Positions 6,619 to 14,290 of a DNA stretch of 26,060 nt are shown one piece after another; the first letter of the stretch is position 1; each line of letters begins with the position of its first letter. Origin of the DNA: a virus; IMG/VR virus record IMGVR_UViG_3300006917_000131, positions 1 through 26,060 of that record, one strand, 5' to 3'. The position numbers were made by a program, and so were the translations under genes. Below the pieces are notes generated by a model. That model saw only the letters and a program-made list of their open reading frames with translations. It was not told the origin of the DNA and searched no databases.

Positions 6619-7265
6619 TGCCCTTGTCCTTTCTTACCAAAAGCCTGTTCGTACTTTTCTATGGCATCCTTCAATTGGGGAACAAAATCCCGAGAGTTCC
6701 GTATCACCTCTTGAACAATGCCGTCTTCGCATGAAATAAGAATCACGATTTGTGGCACTGCCATGCCTGTGCGCTCTTGCCACATGATGGCATATGCCGT
6801 TGCCTGTAGAAAATAGTTGTCAATATCGTCTAGCCGCTTTGCCCGTGTAGACCCCTTGAAGTCCACAATGCTTAGTTTGCCACGATATTCGGCCACACAG
6901 TCTGTTCGGCCAGCCAGCCGCAGGAGATCGCTCCAGAGTGGAACCTCTTGCCCGTATATCTTGCCGAAGTGCTTGAGATACGGCTGTAGTTGCTGTGCGA
7001 GATACTTCCACTCGCTCTCGGCCAGCGTGCCCATGGCGATCCAGTCTTCCATGAGTTTGTGCATGGTTGTGCCACGGCGTGTGGTCCGTGCGGACTCCTG
7101 TGGATTCTGTGCACGCCAACGGGCAAAGAACTGGTCCTTCTCCCATCCCACAACTGTTGTGACCGAGGGATAAACAGCACCACCCGATGTGGTGTAGTGC
7201 CGTTTACCATTCTCGTCGGTTTGACTTTGGATCTCCCAAGTTATGGGAAAGGGTTCATATAGCAT
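6615..7265 (-). CDS. PD-(D/E)XK exonuclease, RecB/Cas4/MGME1-like
   Basis: The 216-residue protein has the full order of motifs of this nuclease group: H69 in R-G-T-T-M-H-K, a Glu near residue 107, G-R-T-D with D122, V-D-F-K-G-S with D135 and K137, and Q154 in F-L-Q-A-T-A-Y-A. The D-x-K form and the Q-x-x-x-Y-A block resemble MGME1-type single-strand exonucleases. In a T4-like phage such a protein could process DNA ends in recombination or replication. Translation appears to be controlled: the GGAGG ribosome site (7282-7278) forms one arm of a hairpin that has a late promoter in its loop. The gene is coupled to the Cys-rich protein downstream. Confidence 0.87.
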   Translation of the reverse strand: MLYEPFPITWEIQSQTDENGKRHYTTSGGAVYPSVTTVVGWEKDQFFARWRAQNPQESARTTRRGTTMHKLMEDWIAMGTLAESEWKYLAQQLQPYLKHFGKIYGQEVPLWSDLLRLAGRTDCVAEYRGKLSIVDFKGSTRAKRLDDIDNYFLQATAYAIMWQERTGMAVPQIVILISCEDGIVQEVIRNSRDFVPQLKDAIEKYEQAFGKKGQGQ

Positions 7266-7278
7266 AGTTCACGATTTC

Positions 7279-7301
7279 CTCCACCGTTATTTATGGTGGA
7301 G
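7279..7301 (-). promoter_or_regulatory. Hairpin hiding the exonuclease ribosome site, with late promoter in the loop
   Basis: CTCCACC (7301-7295) pairs perfectly with GGTGGAG (7285-7279) across a 9-nt loop. The 3' arm overlaps the Shine-Dalgarno GGAGG. The CATAAATA late element (7295-7288) spans the arm and loop, so a late transcript would start near 7281 and lack the 5' arm, leaving the ribosome site free. Read-through transcripts would keep it paired. Confidence 0.65.
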
Positions 7302-7303
7302 TT

Positions 7304-7570
7304 TTAGTCTTCTTTCTTTTTCTTTATCGGCTTTTTCCGTGACCGACTTTGGTGAGAGTTCCGTTTTGTCGCCTTTTTGATGGGCTTTTCTTCGGGTGCT
7401 GGTGCGGGCGTTTCTTCCGCAACGGGTTCGGGTGCGACTACGGGTTCCTGTGTGGCAGGGGCATAGGTGGCCCCGTCAATCACTTCAGGTGGATGGACTT
7501 CTGCCTTTCCGTGAAACAGTTCTGTAATCTTATCTTTGAGTACCGCTATGGCAATCTTTAGTGTGTTCAT
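7304..7570 (-). CDS. Small Pro/Ala-rich protein with Lys-rich tail
   Basis: This is an 88-residue protein. Residues 1-20 could form an amphipathic helix (M-N-T-L-K-I-A-I-A-V-L), residues 35-62 are Pro/Ala/Glu-rich and disordered, and the end is very basic (K-K-P-I-K-K-K-K-E-D). There is a strong ribosome site (GAGGAG, 3 nt from ATG) and a CATAAATA late promoter upstream within the end of the HNH gene, so it is probably late. The basic tail could bind nucleic acid; no family is recognised. Confidence 0.72.
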   Translation of the reverse strand: MNTLKIAIAVLKDKITELFHGKAEVHPPEVIDGATYAPATQEPVVAPEPVAEETPAPAPEEKPIKKATKRNSHQSRSRKKPIKKKKED

Positions 7571-7591
7571 GTTCTCCTCTTCGTGGTTGGA

Positions 7592-8122
7592 TTACCGTAT
7601 ATTTATGTTCTGGTCGTGTTCGGAACCAACCCACCGCTGCCACCTCTCGTCCGCACGCAGAGTAGCGGTCACAATGGCATTCCGTGAGGGCGTAACAGGG
7701 GTCTTCAGGAGTTTCATCCCTGCTTCCTCGGGTGTACGGTTGCTTTTCTTACGATTACAGGGCTTACAGGCAGACACCATGTTTCCCCATGTACACGATC
7801 CCCCACGGGACCGGGGAACCACATGGTCAATGGAGCCGTTCTTGGTGTTCAGGTGGCATCCACAGTACTGGCAGGTGTGTCCGTCCCGCTTGTACACATT
7901 TCGCTTGGAGGGAGCCTTGGACCGTATGTACGGCACACGGACATACTGTCGTAACATGATTACCGATGGTAATTCAAAGTATCCACTGGATGTGCGTATC
8001 TTATAATGGTCCTGGTGGTTGTACGGCTTTTCTGCCTTTTCAGAAAAGATAAGCCGTACAGCCCGTGACCAGTGAATAACATCGAGAATCTCTTCGGAAG
8101 CGTTCAGCAATAGCACATCCAT
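7592..8122 (-). CDS. HNH endonuclease
   Basis: The 176-residue protein begins with the usual extension of this group (V-L-L-L-N-A-S near the start, then W-x-R-A-V-R-L-I). A zinc-braced HNH core follows: C84-x2-C87, D99-H100, N114 in W-G-N, and C119-x2-C122 followed by N123. The ATG at 8122 is preferred over the upstream GTG because AGAGG lies 6 nt before it. It is a free-standing nuclease that could act in DNA processing or as a homing-type enzyme. It has its own promoter (8154-8181), and its 3' end contains the late promoter of the next gene. Confidence 0.9.
   Translation of the reverse strand: MDVLLLNASEEILDVIHWSRAVRLIFSEKAEKPYNHQDHYKIRTSSGYFELPSVIMLRQYVRVPYIRSKAPSKRNVYKRDGHTCQYCGCHLNTKNGSIDHVVPRSRGGSCTWGNMVSACKPCNRKKSNRTPEEAGMKLLKTPVTPSRNAIVTATLRADERWQRWVGSEHDQNINIR
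7600..7607 (-). promoter_or_regulatory. T4-type late promoter
   Basis: CATAAATA lies inside the last codons of the HNH gene, 30 nt before the ATG of the 88-residue protein. Confidence 0.6.
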
Positions 8123-8153
8123 ACACACCTCTTTTTAGTGAGTAGACAACCAT

Positions 8154-8181
8154 ACTATACACCCAAACCGGGGAAAGTCAA
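8154..8181 (-). promoter_or_regulatory. Sigma70-like promoter for the HNH gene
   Basis: The -35 is TTGACT (8181-8176), the spacer is 16 nt and the -10 is TATAGT (8159-8154). The -35 box starts at the foot of the hairpin that closes the preceding operon. Confidence 0.72.
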
Positions 8182-8194
8182 ACCCCGAAGGGTT
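8181..8194 (-). terminator. UUCG-capped hairpin after the polyprotein gene
   Basis: AACCC, loop TTCG, GGGTT directly follows the double stop TAATAA. The stem is 5 bp with a stable tetraloop. The following TGACTTT is a poor U-tract, so termination may be partial. Confidence 0.45.
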
Positions 8195-8195
8195 A

Positions 8196-11100
8196 TTATC
8201 TATTCTGTGGACGGTTCTTGAATCTCTTGCCGATTCTCTTGGACCGCTTGGCCTTGCGAGAGATCATTCTTCTCTTCCCCTTGAGACGACGTGCCGCCCG
8301 CTTCAGTTTCATCTTTTTACGACGGAGAACTGCCGCAGGAACCTTTACTACCCGTCCCTTTTTATTGATACGATAGCCCTTGCGACCAGCGGTCTTGCCT
8401 CGCTTGACCTTTCCCCCACGGACACGAATGGTTCTTTTTATCCTTTCATTCAACTGTTCGTAGTTTTCTACAAGAATTCCACCGTCTTCTTCAACAATGA
8501 AATCGGCTCCGCTTTCCATGAGTGATTCGACTAGAGCATTATACTCAGAGTCGGTCATTTCGGAAAGGTCGTATTCTTCCCATTCCTCAGTTTCTTCATG
8601 TATACGATTAATGAAAGCATTCTCTATGATTGCCCGTACTGCTTCATCTAGTTTCTCTTCGTTCATTGCTTTCTCCTTTGATTTTTCTGTTTCTTCCTTG
8701 GTTGTTTTCTTTTTTCCTGGATCCTCTCCACTTGTCTGTTGCGATGCGCTTTTTCTTTCAAGCCCCAACTCATTACCCCAATCGTTAGATTCGTCTAGCA
8801 GGTCTTCAATATCCATGTCAACTTTAATTACAGAAATTTTTGTTGGGTTATCTCCTTTACCCATCATAAGATCCGCAACCGCCACAGCAGCCCATCTGTG
8901 ATGTCCATCCAAAACATACCCATCTCTGGAAACAATCAGAGGAGCCGTTAATGATTTTTTAGCCTTTGCTGCCTCGTTGTCGTTCATTCCCAACTCTTTT
9001 GGACGCATTAGAGTATTAGCCATGCCAAGAACTTTAGCCCCAACAAGTTGGTTTTGTGTGGCTTTCAGTTCTACAGAATCCATACTTTCTCCTTCACTAA
9101 ACTTTACGCCTTTGCTCTTCAGATGATCGAGGAATAGTTGTTCGGCATTAAATTCTGTTTCTGGTTTGAACTTTTCTCCCTTGGCTTCGGCTTGTGCTTT
9201 TCGTTTTTCGTTTTCTTGTGCCAGCAATTCTGCGGCACGACTACCAGGTATTACGGTTGTTTTTAATTGAGGCATATTATCTCTAGGAATACCCAAATCC
9301 GCACCGCAGAACAAATTGGTTCCTGGTATTGACACCGTACATATTTCAAACTCTGGATCTTTGCCTATGTTTTCGCCTCTTCTCTTTCTTTTTTCTCGGT
9401 CTAAAATAACCTCAGCAAGGGAAAACATCCGAGTTGCAACCTTTTTCTCTAATTTAGGATTTGTCCCAATGGCTTCTTCTTTAGAATCAGGACCGTCAAG
9501 ACCTGCTTCTTTCGCCGTTTGTCGATCTTTTCCGGTGGGTTTTATTTCCTGTGTTTTTTTAGCCGCTTTTCCTATTTCTGGATTTTCTCTTCCAGTAATT
9601 TTACCCCCTCTAGACCCTTCTACTTCTCTTTTCTTTGCCAGTGCGTCTTCTTTGCTTATTTTTCCAGCAGCAAAAGCCTTGGCAAGTGCTTCGGCATCAG
9701 GGTACAGTTTCTTATTGTAATATACCCTTTCTCCGTTTTTATTCTTGCCCGCCCAAGACTGTCCAGTGGACGCTTCCCAAGCCGTACCTGGCTTGTGTCT
9801 ATCGGCTTCTAGCAGTTCTAAGACTCGTACCACTTGGTCTGTGGATTCTTTCACAGATTTCTCCTTTTTTCTCCAGCCTCCACCTTGACCCTTGTACCAT
9901 TTTGCTGCCCAAGCATTAGCATACGCACTGGGATACACATCGAATGTGGATTTGGCTTTTGCTACGGCTTGTGCCCATAGTCCAGGATCTGTTGGTTCGT
10001 TTTCTTGTGCCTCAGAAAGTATATCGTCCACACCCTTGTCGGCTCTCCACATCTGGCAGGACCAATACCGTGCTTTCCACTTTGGTCCCACATCGTCATC
10101 ACATGAATGGCGTGACCGGAACGCTTTCAGGCGATCGGGGTTATCTCGCTTGATCTCCATGTTGGGGTCGCCGAAACGAACCTTCACAACATTTCCGTTG
10201 TCGTTCTTTACATAAACCGCAAACTTTTTCTTTTCGCCTGGTGTACGGAACGGCTTGTTCAGTTTCTTGCCTTCGGTTTCTCCGCCCTCTGTCTCTTCGT
10301 TCATGCCTAGTTTTGTCCGAGCCAAGCGAGCCAGTTCAGGCAACTTGATTTTTCCATCGCTTTCCGCCCACATTTCCCACATGGTACGAGTCATTTTGTT
10401 CAGGGCTTTTTGGTCATTTGCTAGTTTGGCTGGCAGCGCTTTTTGGGCAGCATCGAGCAAACGGGGATCTCCCATTTTCATGGTTGCTTCGTTCATTCCT
10501 TCTTTTACATCCAACACCCGTTGGCGGATAGCGTCATCACCCCAATAGATGTTCATTACATCCACATCATCAATCTGAACTTCCTCCCCACCTTTTTTAC
10601 GAGGGTGGAGTATGATGTAGTATCCCTTGGTGGCATAACCTTGGTCGTAGTACTGAAAACGCTTGAGTCTGCCGTCTACGGTTTTACGGTCTTTGGTGAT
10701 GATACGAACAGGCTCAGGACTCTTGTGCTGTTTGCTCATCCGTTCCCAGTCCTGCATACGGAAACCTTCGTTCACATATTCCGTCTCTTCCTTCACCTCT
10801 TTCCATGTGTCGCCAATCTTTGCGCTGGGCCAGTTTGCCACGAACACCTTTGGCTTTGACTTATCCTTGGGCAAGTATCCAGTATAGCCGCCGTACTTCT
10901 CGTCGGCCAACTTGCGGAGTTTTTTGGAACTGGTGGATTTTGCCACAACCTTTCCGCCCACAATCAGGGCATAGTATTCTACACCCCCACCGCTCTTGAA
11001 CACTTCGGTGATCTCTGTTTCTTCCTTAATCATCTTACCAGGAATTCCCATCATTTTGAACGCTCTCTGTATGGAGATATTCTTTTTTTCACTAGTCCCA

Positions 11101-11591
11101 CCCACAGACCAGTTGTGTGGTGCGGACTTGGATTTTGGTGGATTGTCGTAATCATACACCGTAAACACCAGTCCAGCAGAATTAATGAAACCCCATTCCA
11201 TTGTGGTCTGGTCGTTTTCGCTGTCTTCGTAATGTGGGCGACCCAGCACTTTGACCAACTGATTTACACTTACTCCCTCAAGCCGACCCACTCGGAAAGA
11301 AGGCAGATTGCCGTCCCATTTTTTGAAACCCATTTCTTTGACGGAGATTGCTTCATTGATTTCAACTTCTTCTTTTTTCATTTTAGCCTTTACTGCTTTT
11401 GCGTATTGTGGGTCTTTCATCATGGAATCAAAATCTCTACCCATGAGTTCCTTGAACTCTTCTTTGGTCATGTCTCCACGGAGCACCTGTAGCATGGCAT
11501 CCACGCCTGCGGAATAGGCACGACGACCAGCCCGTCCCATATGGGACCAGCGGGTGACTTCATCCAGACTAAACTCGTGAAAACCTTTCAT
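8196..11591 (-). CDS. Giant putative head-packaged polyprotein with serial protease sites
   Basis: The 1131-residue start (M-K-G-F-H-E-F-S-L-D-E) resembles T4 capsid-targeting leaders. Sites of the T4 prohead-protease type, [hydrophobic]-x-E, recur at module borders: LDE 11, INE 80, ITE 196, VNE 275, MNE 368, MNE 432, LSE 527, LLE 595, LDE 983 and LNE 1049, usually followed by Ala, Val or Gly and preceded by an acidic K-E-E-T-E linker. Recognisable modules are K-F-A-V-Y-V-K-N-D near 456-515, S-A-Y-A-N-A-W-A near 555-575, a W...YY module at 600-645, and a ParB/Srx-like domain at 841-937 with G-H-H-R-W (896-900). Residues 1051-1131 are Arg/Lys-rich and probably bind DNA. It is the last gene of the operon. 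The ATG at 11591 is chosen over an upstream frame start for the leader. Cleavage and packaging are inferred. Confidence 0.82.
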   Translation of the reverse strand: MKGFHEFSLDEVTRWSHMGRAGRRAYSAGVDAMLQVLRGDMTKEEFKELMGRDFDSMMKDPQYAKAVKAKMKKEEVEINEAISVKEMGFKKWDGNLPSFRVGRLEGVSVNQLVKVLGRPHYEDSENDQTTMEWGFINSAGLVFTVYDYDNPPKSKSAPHNWSVGGTSEKKNISIQRAFKMMGIPGKMIKEETEITEVFKSGGGVEYYALIVGGKVVAKSTSSKKLRKLADEKYGGYTGYLPKDKSKPKVFVANWPSAKIGDTWKEVKEETEYVNEGFRMQDWERMSKQHKSPEPVRIITKDRKTVDGRLKRFQYYDQGYATKGYYIILHPRKKGGEEVQIDDVDVMNIYWGDDAIRQRVLDVKEGMNEATMKMGDPRLLDAAQKALPAKLANDQKALNKMTRTMWEMWAESDGKIKLPELARLARTKLGMNEETEGGETEGKKLNKPFRTPGEKKKFAVYVKNDNGNVVKVRFGDPNMEIKRDNPDRLKAFRSRHSCDDDVGPKWKARYWSCQMWRADKGVDDILSEAQENEPTDPGLWAQAVAKAKSTFDVYPSAYANAWAAKWYKGQGGGWRKKEKSVKESTDQVVRVLELLEADRHKPGTAWEASTGQSWAGKNKNGERVYYNKKLYPDAEALAKAFAAGKISKEDALAKKREVEGSRGGKITGRENPEIGKAAKKTQEIKPTGKDRQTAKEAGLDGPDSKEEAIGTNPKLEKKVATRMFSLAEVILDREKRKRRGENIGKDPEFEICTVSIPGTNLFCGADLGIPRDNMPQLKTTVIPGSRAAELLAQENEKRKAQAEAKGEKFKPETEFNAEQLFLDHLKSKGVKFSEGESMDSVELKATQNQLVGAKVLGMANTLMRPKELGMNDNEAAKAKKSLTAPLIVSRDGYVLDGHHRWAAVAVADLMMGKGDNPTKISVIKVDMDIEDLLDESNDWGNELGLERKSASQQTSGEDPGKKKTTKEETEKSKEKAMNEEKLDEAVRAIIENAFINRIHEETEEWEEYDLSEMTDSEYNALVESLMESGADFIVEEDGGILVENYEQLNERIKRTIRVRGGKVKRGKTAGRKGYRINKKGRVVKVPAAVLRRKKMKLKRAARRLKGKRRMISRKAKRSKRIGKRFKNRPQNR

Positions 11592-11595
11592 CGGA

Positions 11596-12036
11596 TTATT
11601 TCTTTCCCGTAGTTGCATGTCGGCGGGCGGCACGTTCTGTCTTGTGAACCTTCAGGGTTTTGCCGGACTTGCTCACAACCGCTGGACCCTTGGGGTGGTG
11701 AAGATTGGTGAACAGGGGCTTTGCCTTTTTAGGCTTGGCGGCGGTTGCTTCTTCCATTTGACCAAAGAAAGTGTCCCAGTAGTCGTACACGATTTGAGCC
11801 GTGTCTTCACCCATCAACTTATCGTCCAGTCCGTGTTTCGCCAATATCTTTCCGATAAGAGGCAGTTTACGAACTCCAGTAGTCTTTTTGTCCCCCATTA
11901 TCGTCCTGATCTTGGCGACCGCTGGCTTCGGAATGGATTCCATAAAGTCTTCCAGTGCGGCTTTCATTCCGCCCTCTTGGAGTTCCACTGCTTCCTGTAT
12001 CTCTTGCTTGAACTGTTCGAATGTTTTTCGGCTCAT
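11596..12036 (-). CDS. Putative internal head protein with capsid-targeting leader
   Basis: This is a 146-residue protein. The start M-S-R-K-T-F-E-Q-F-K-Q-E-I-Q-E-A matches the T4 capsid-targeting pattern (K-T-Y-x-x-F...E then A), with candidate cleavage after E15 (IQE) or E21 (LQE). The middle (residues 30-95) is helical and includes a K-L-P-L-I-G-K-I-L-A-K-H-G-L segment. The C-terminal 45 residues are basic with T-E-R-A-A-R-R-H-A. The ribosome site AAAGGAAAAG fixes the ATG at 12036, 13 nt after the preceding stop. I do not recognise a family; head packaging is inferred from the leader. Confidence 0.75.
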   Translation of the reverse strand: MSRKTFEQFKQEIQEAVELQEGGMKAALEDFMESIPKPAVAKIRTIMGDKKTTGVRKLPLIGKILAKHGLDDKLMGEDTAQIVYDYWDTFFGQMEEATAAKPKKAKPLFTNLHHPKGPAVVSKSGKTLKVHKTERAARRHATTGKK

Positions 12037-12049
12037 GTCTTTTCCTTTG

Positions 12050-14290
12050 TTACTCTTGGTTTTTCTCTTTGCCTTGGCAGTGTGCCCGTTGTGAAAAGCC
12101 CTTGGGGTTCTCGCAATCAATGGACTGCTTGTATTTTTTGGACCATGCTTCCTTGATCTTATCTATACCCGTGGAAACACGAATGGGCTCCGCTCCGCCT
12201 CCAGGCTCGCCCTCACCCTTTTTAGCCATGCCGCCCTTCCGCTGGGCAGCCCGCTTACGACGGACAAAAGAGGAGATGCCCTTTTTGCCTAGTTTTTGGG
12301 CTTTTTGTTTGGACAGACATGCCGCATACGCTTCACCTTCCGCAGCATCGCCACACTTGCCGATCCGTTCACCCTTGGTATTGTACCGATCCCATCCTGG
12401 TTCTTTGGTTGCGCTCTCGTCATTGAACCATTTACCCAAGCCTGATTTGGCATACACCTTTTCCTGTAGTGCCCGTTCCCGCTTGGGGGAGTACTGTATG
12501 TGCTTGGTGCGGATACGGACCTTGCCCGGCACGGCCAATCGCTTGGCGTATTCCAAGTTTAGTTTGTTGTCATCATGGAACTCTATATCGTTGTAGCCTT
12601 GGTCGATCTGATCCTGTATCCAGTCGGCTTTGGCCCGAGCCACACCTTCATGGGAGCCACCAGATTTTGAACCTATGGCTACAACATCTACATCAATACC
12701 CATGCTTTCCAGGTACTTCTTTGCCGTATCTCCGTAGTTACGACCTGTAAGCACCACGGCTTTTCCGCCTCGACCAAGAACACTCCGCATGATTTTCAGA
12801 GTCGCAGGAATAGGACTGGCTTTTACACCCTCTTTGCCCAACTCAAATCTCTCATTGCCCTTGAGAGAGTAAGACTTGAATTCGTCTGTGGAGACGGTCG
12901 TGATAAGTTTACCTGTTTTTTTATCTACCACACGCACCCGAGCGGTGTCTACAGCAAGCGTATCATCAAAATCAAATATCCATAGGGGTTTACGAGCATC
13001 AGCCAACTCGGTAATTTCACTGTATACCCGTTCGTACAGGAATTGCTCAATGTCTGCGAGTGCTGCCATCTCTGCTTGAACTGCTGTCTCTGGTTTCTTT
13101 CGCTTAGGTCTTGTGCCTTTTTTCTTTAAATTAGCATACCGCTGTGCTTCGGTTTCTGTTTTTTGATACCGCAGTTGATCGGTGGAACCAACTTTTCCTG
13201 TCTTCTTTTTTCCGGCGGTCATTTTACCCGTGTTTCTTGCCGTGCCTGGTTCTTGATCTCTTGCCACGGCAGGTTTGTTTATTACTTTACCTTTTCTGGC
13301 GTATTGCTTTGCTGCTTGTTCATTATCAAAATAACGGACCCCAACACGACCATCTCCGACCACACCTGTTCTCTTGTTCTTGGCCCCAAACAACCCCTTG
13401 GAACTTCTCCAAGTTTCTCCCGGCTTGGCATTGGCAGCAAGATATTTTGCCTTGCTTTTTTCTGGCTCGGGTGATCCCTCTTCTGGTTTGGGTGCACTAG
13501 GTTCTGGTTCACCTTCAGTTTTAGGTGTGGTGGGTGGAGTAGCCCCTGTCTCTGCTGCGGCGGCTGCTTCTATTTCTTTAACTTTGTTCTTTATTCTAGT
13601 ATCTGCGGCCTTTTCTTCTGCTGATCCTTTTTTAGTCTTTCCTTTTTCTTTCGTCTGTACAGCAGACAATTCCATAGTCTTTCCCCAATTAGGATCGTTT
13701 TGACTCATCCAATTGGAGTTCTCTGTCTGAGCAGCAGAGATACGATCACTTCGCCTCCGCAGTTTTTCCAAAAGTTGAGGATCAGGACTGCCAGTGGCTT
13801 CGGCGTCTGCTATTCTTTTCTTGATCCGTTCGCTGTAACTCCGGATCAATTCTCCATGCGCTCGTCTGTCGTAAACATCATCACCAGGTTTATACTTCGC
13901 AAAATAATCCGAGTGCATGGAGTCTATGGCATCAAGATCTCTTAGGTTTTTTGTTCGTCTATCACTAACGGAAGTTAATTCACTTTCAATACCAGGAATT
14001 AGAGAGTCAACTCCCGCACGCTTTGCTGCTTCAAGATCTGCTTCCAGTTCTTTCTGTTTGGCAGCAAGCATGGTTTCGTTTGTCTCTGCTCCACGCATGG
14101 CAAGTTGTAGTTTTTCCCGAGCGGCACACGGGCAGTCGCCGCTCATCTTTACCGTTGCCTCCACCAAAACCTCCGGCATTTCCACGGGAAAACTACCACG
14201 GGACTCCATGAGTCCTAAAGTTTCCATTACATCAAAGAGGGTTTCAACCTCTTCAAGCAACTGATCGAGATTTTGAACTTTGGCTGACAT
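12050..14290 (-). CDS. Multidomain HAD phosphatase protein, putative internal head protein
   Basis: This is a 746-residue protein. The N-terminus (residues 1-45) is acidic and helical with LLE and LVE-A sites (cleavage candidate after E44). Residues 60-280 are coiled-coil-like and then Pro/Glu-rich. Residues 289-336 carry the W...YF...A module shared with four neighbours, and ITE lies at 426-428. A complete HAD domain follows: motif I F-D-F-D-D-T-L with D440 and D442, motif II V-V-L-T-G-R with T515, K554, and motif IV D573-D574. Then come a Cys-containing segment (W-D-R-Y-N-T-K-G near 633, G-K-C-G-D, C-L-S) and a basic stretch, ending S-I-D-C-E-N-P-K-G-F-S-Q-R-A-H-C. The HAD family removes phosphates; the substrate is unknown. 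The ATG overlaps the previous stop (TAATG). Confidence 0.85.
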   Translation of the reverse strand: MSAKVQNLDQLLEEVETLFDVMETLGLMESRGSFPVEMPEVLVEATVKMSGDCPCAAREKLQLAMRGAETNETMLAAKQKELEADLEAAKRAGVDSLIPGIESELTSVSDRRTKNLRDLDAIDSMHSDYFAKYKPGDDVYDRRAHGELIRSYSERIKKRIADAEATGSPDPQLLEKLRRRSDRISAAQTENSNWMSQNDPNWGKTMELSAVQTKEKGKTKKGSAEEKAADTRIKNKVKEIEAAAAAETGATPPTTPKTEGEPEPSAPKPEEGSPEPEKSKAKYLAANAKPGETWRSSKGLFGAKNKRTGVVGDGRVGVRYFDNEQAAKQYARKGKVINKPAVARDQEPGTARNTGKMTAGKKKTGKVGSTDQLRYQKTETEAQRYANLKKKGTRPKRKKPETAVQAEMAALADIEQFLYERVYSEITELADARKPLWIFDFDDTLAVDTARVRVVDKKTGKLITTVSTDEFKSYSLKGNERFELGKEGVKASPIPATLKIMRSVLGRGGKAVVLTGRNYGDTAKKYLESMGIDVDVVAIGSKSGGSHEGVARAKADWIQDQIDQGYNDIEFHDDNKLNLEYAKRLAVPGKVRIRTKHIQYSPKRERALQEKVYAKSGLGKWFNDESATKEPGWDRYNTKGERIGKCGDAAEGEAYAACLSKQKAQKLGKKGISSFVRRKRAAQRKGGMAKKGEGEPGGGAEPIRVSTGIDKIKEAWSKKYKQSIDCENPKGFSQRAHCQGKEKNQE

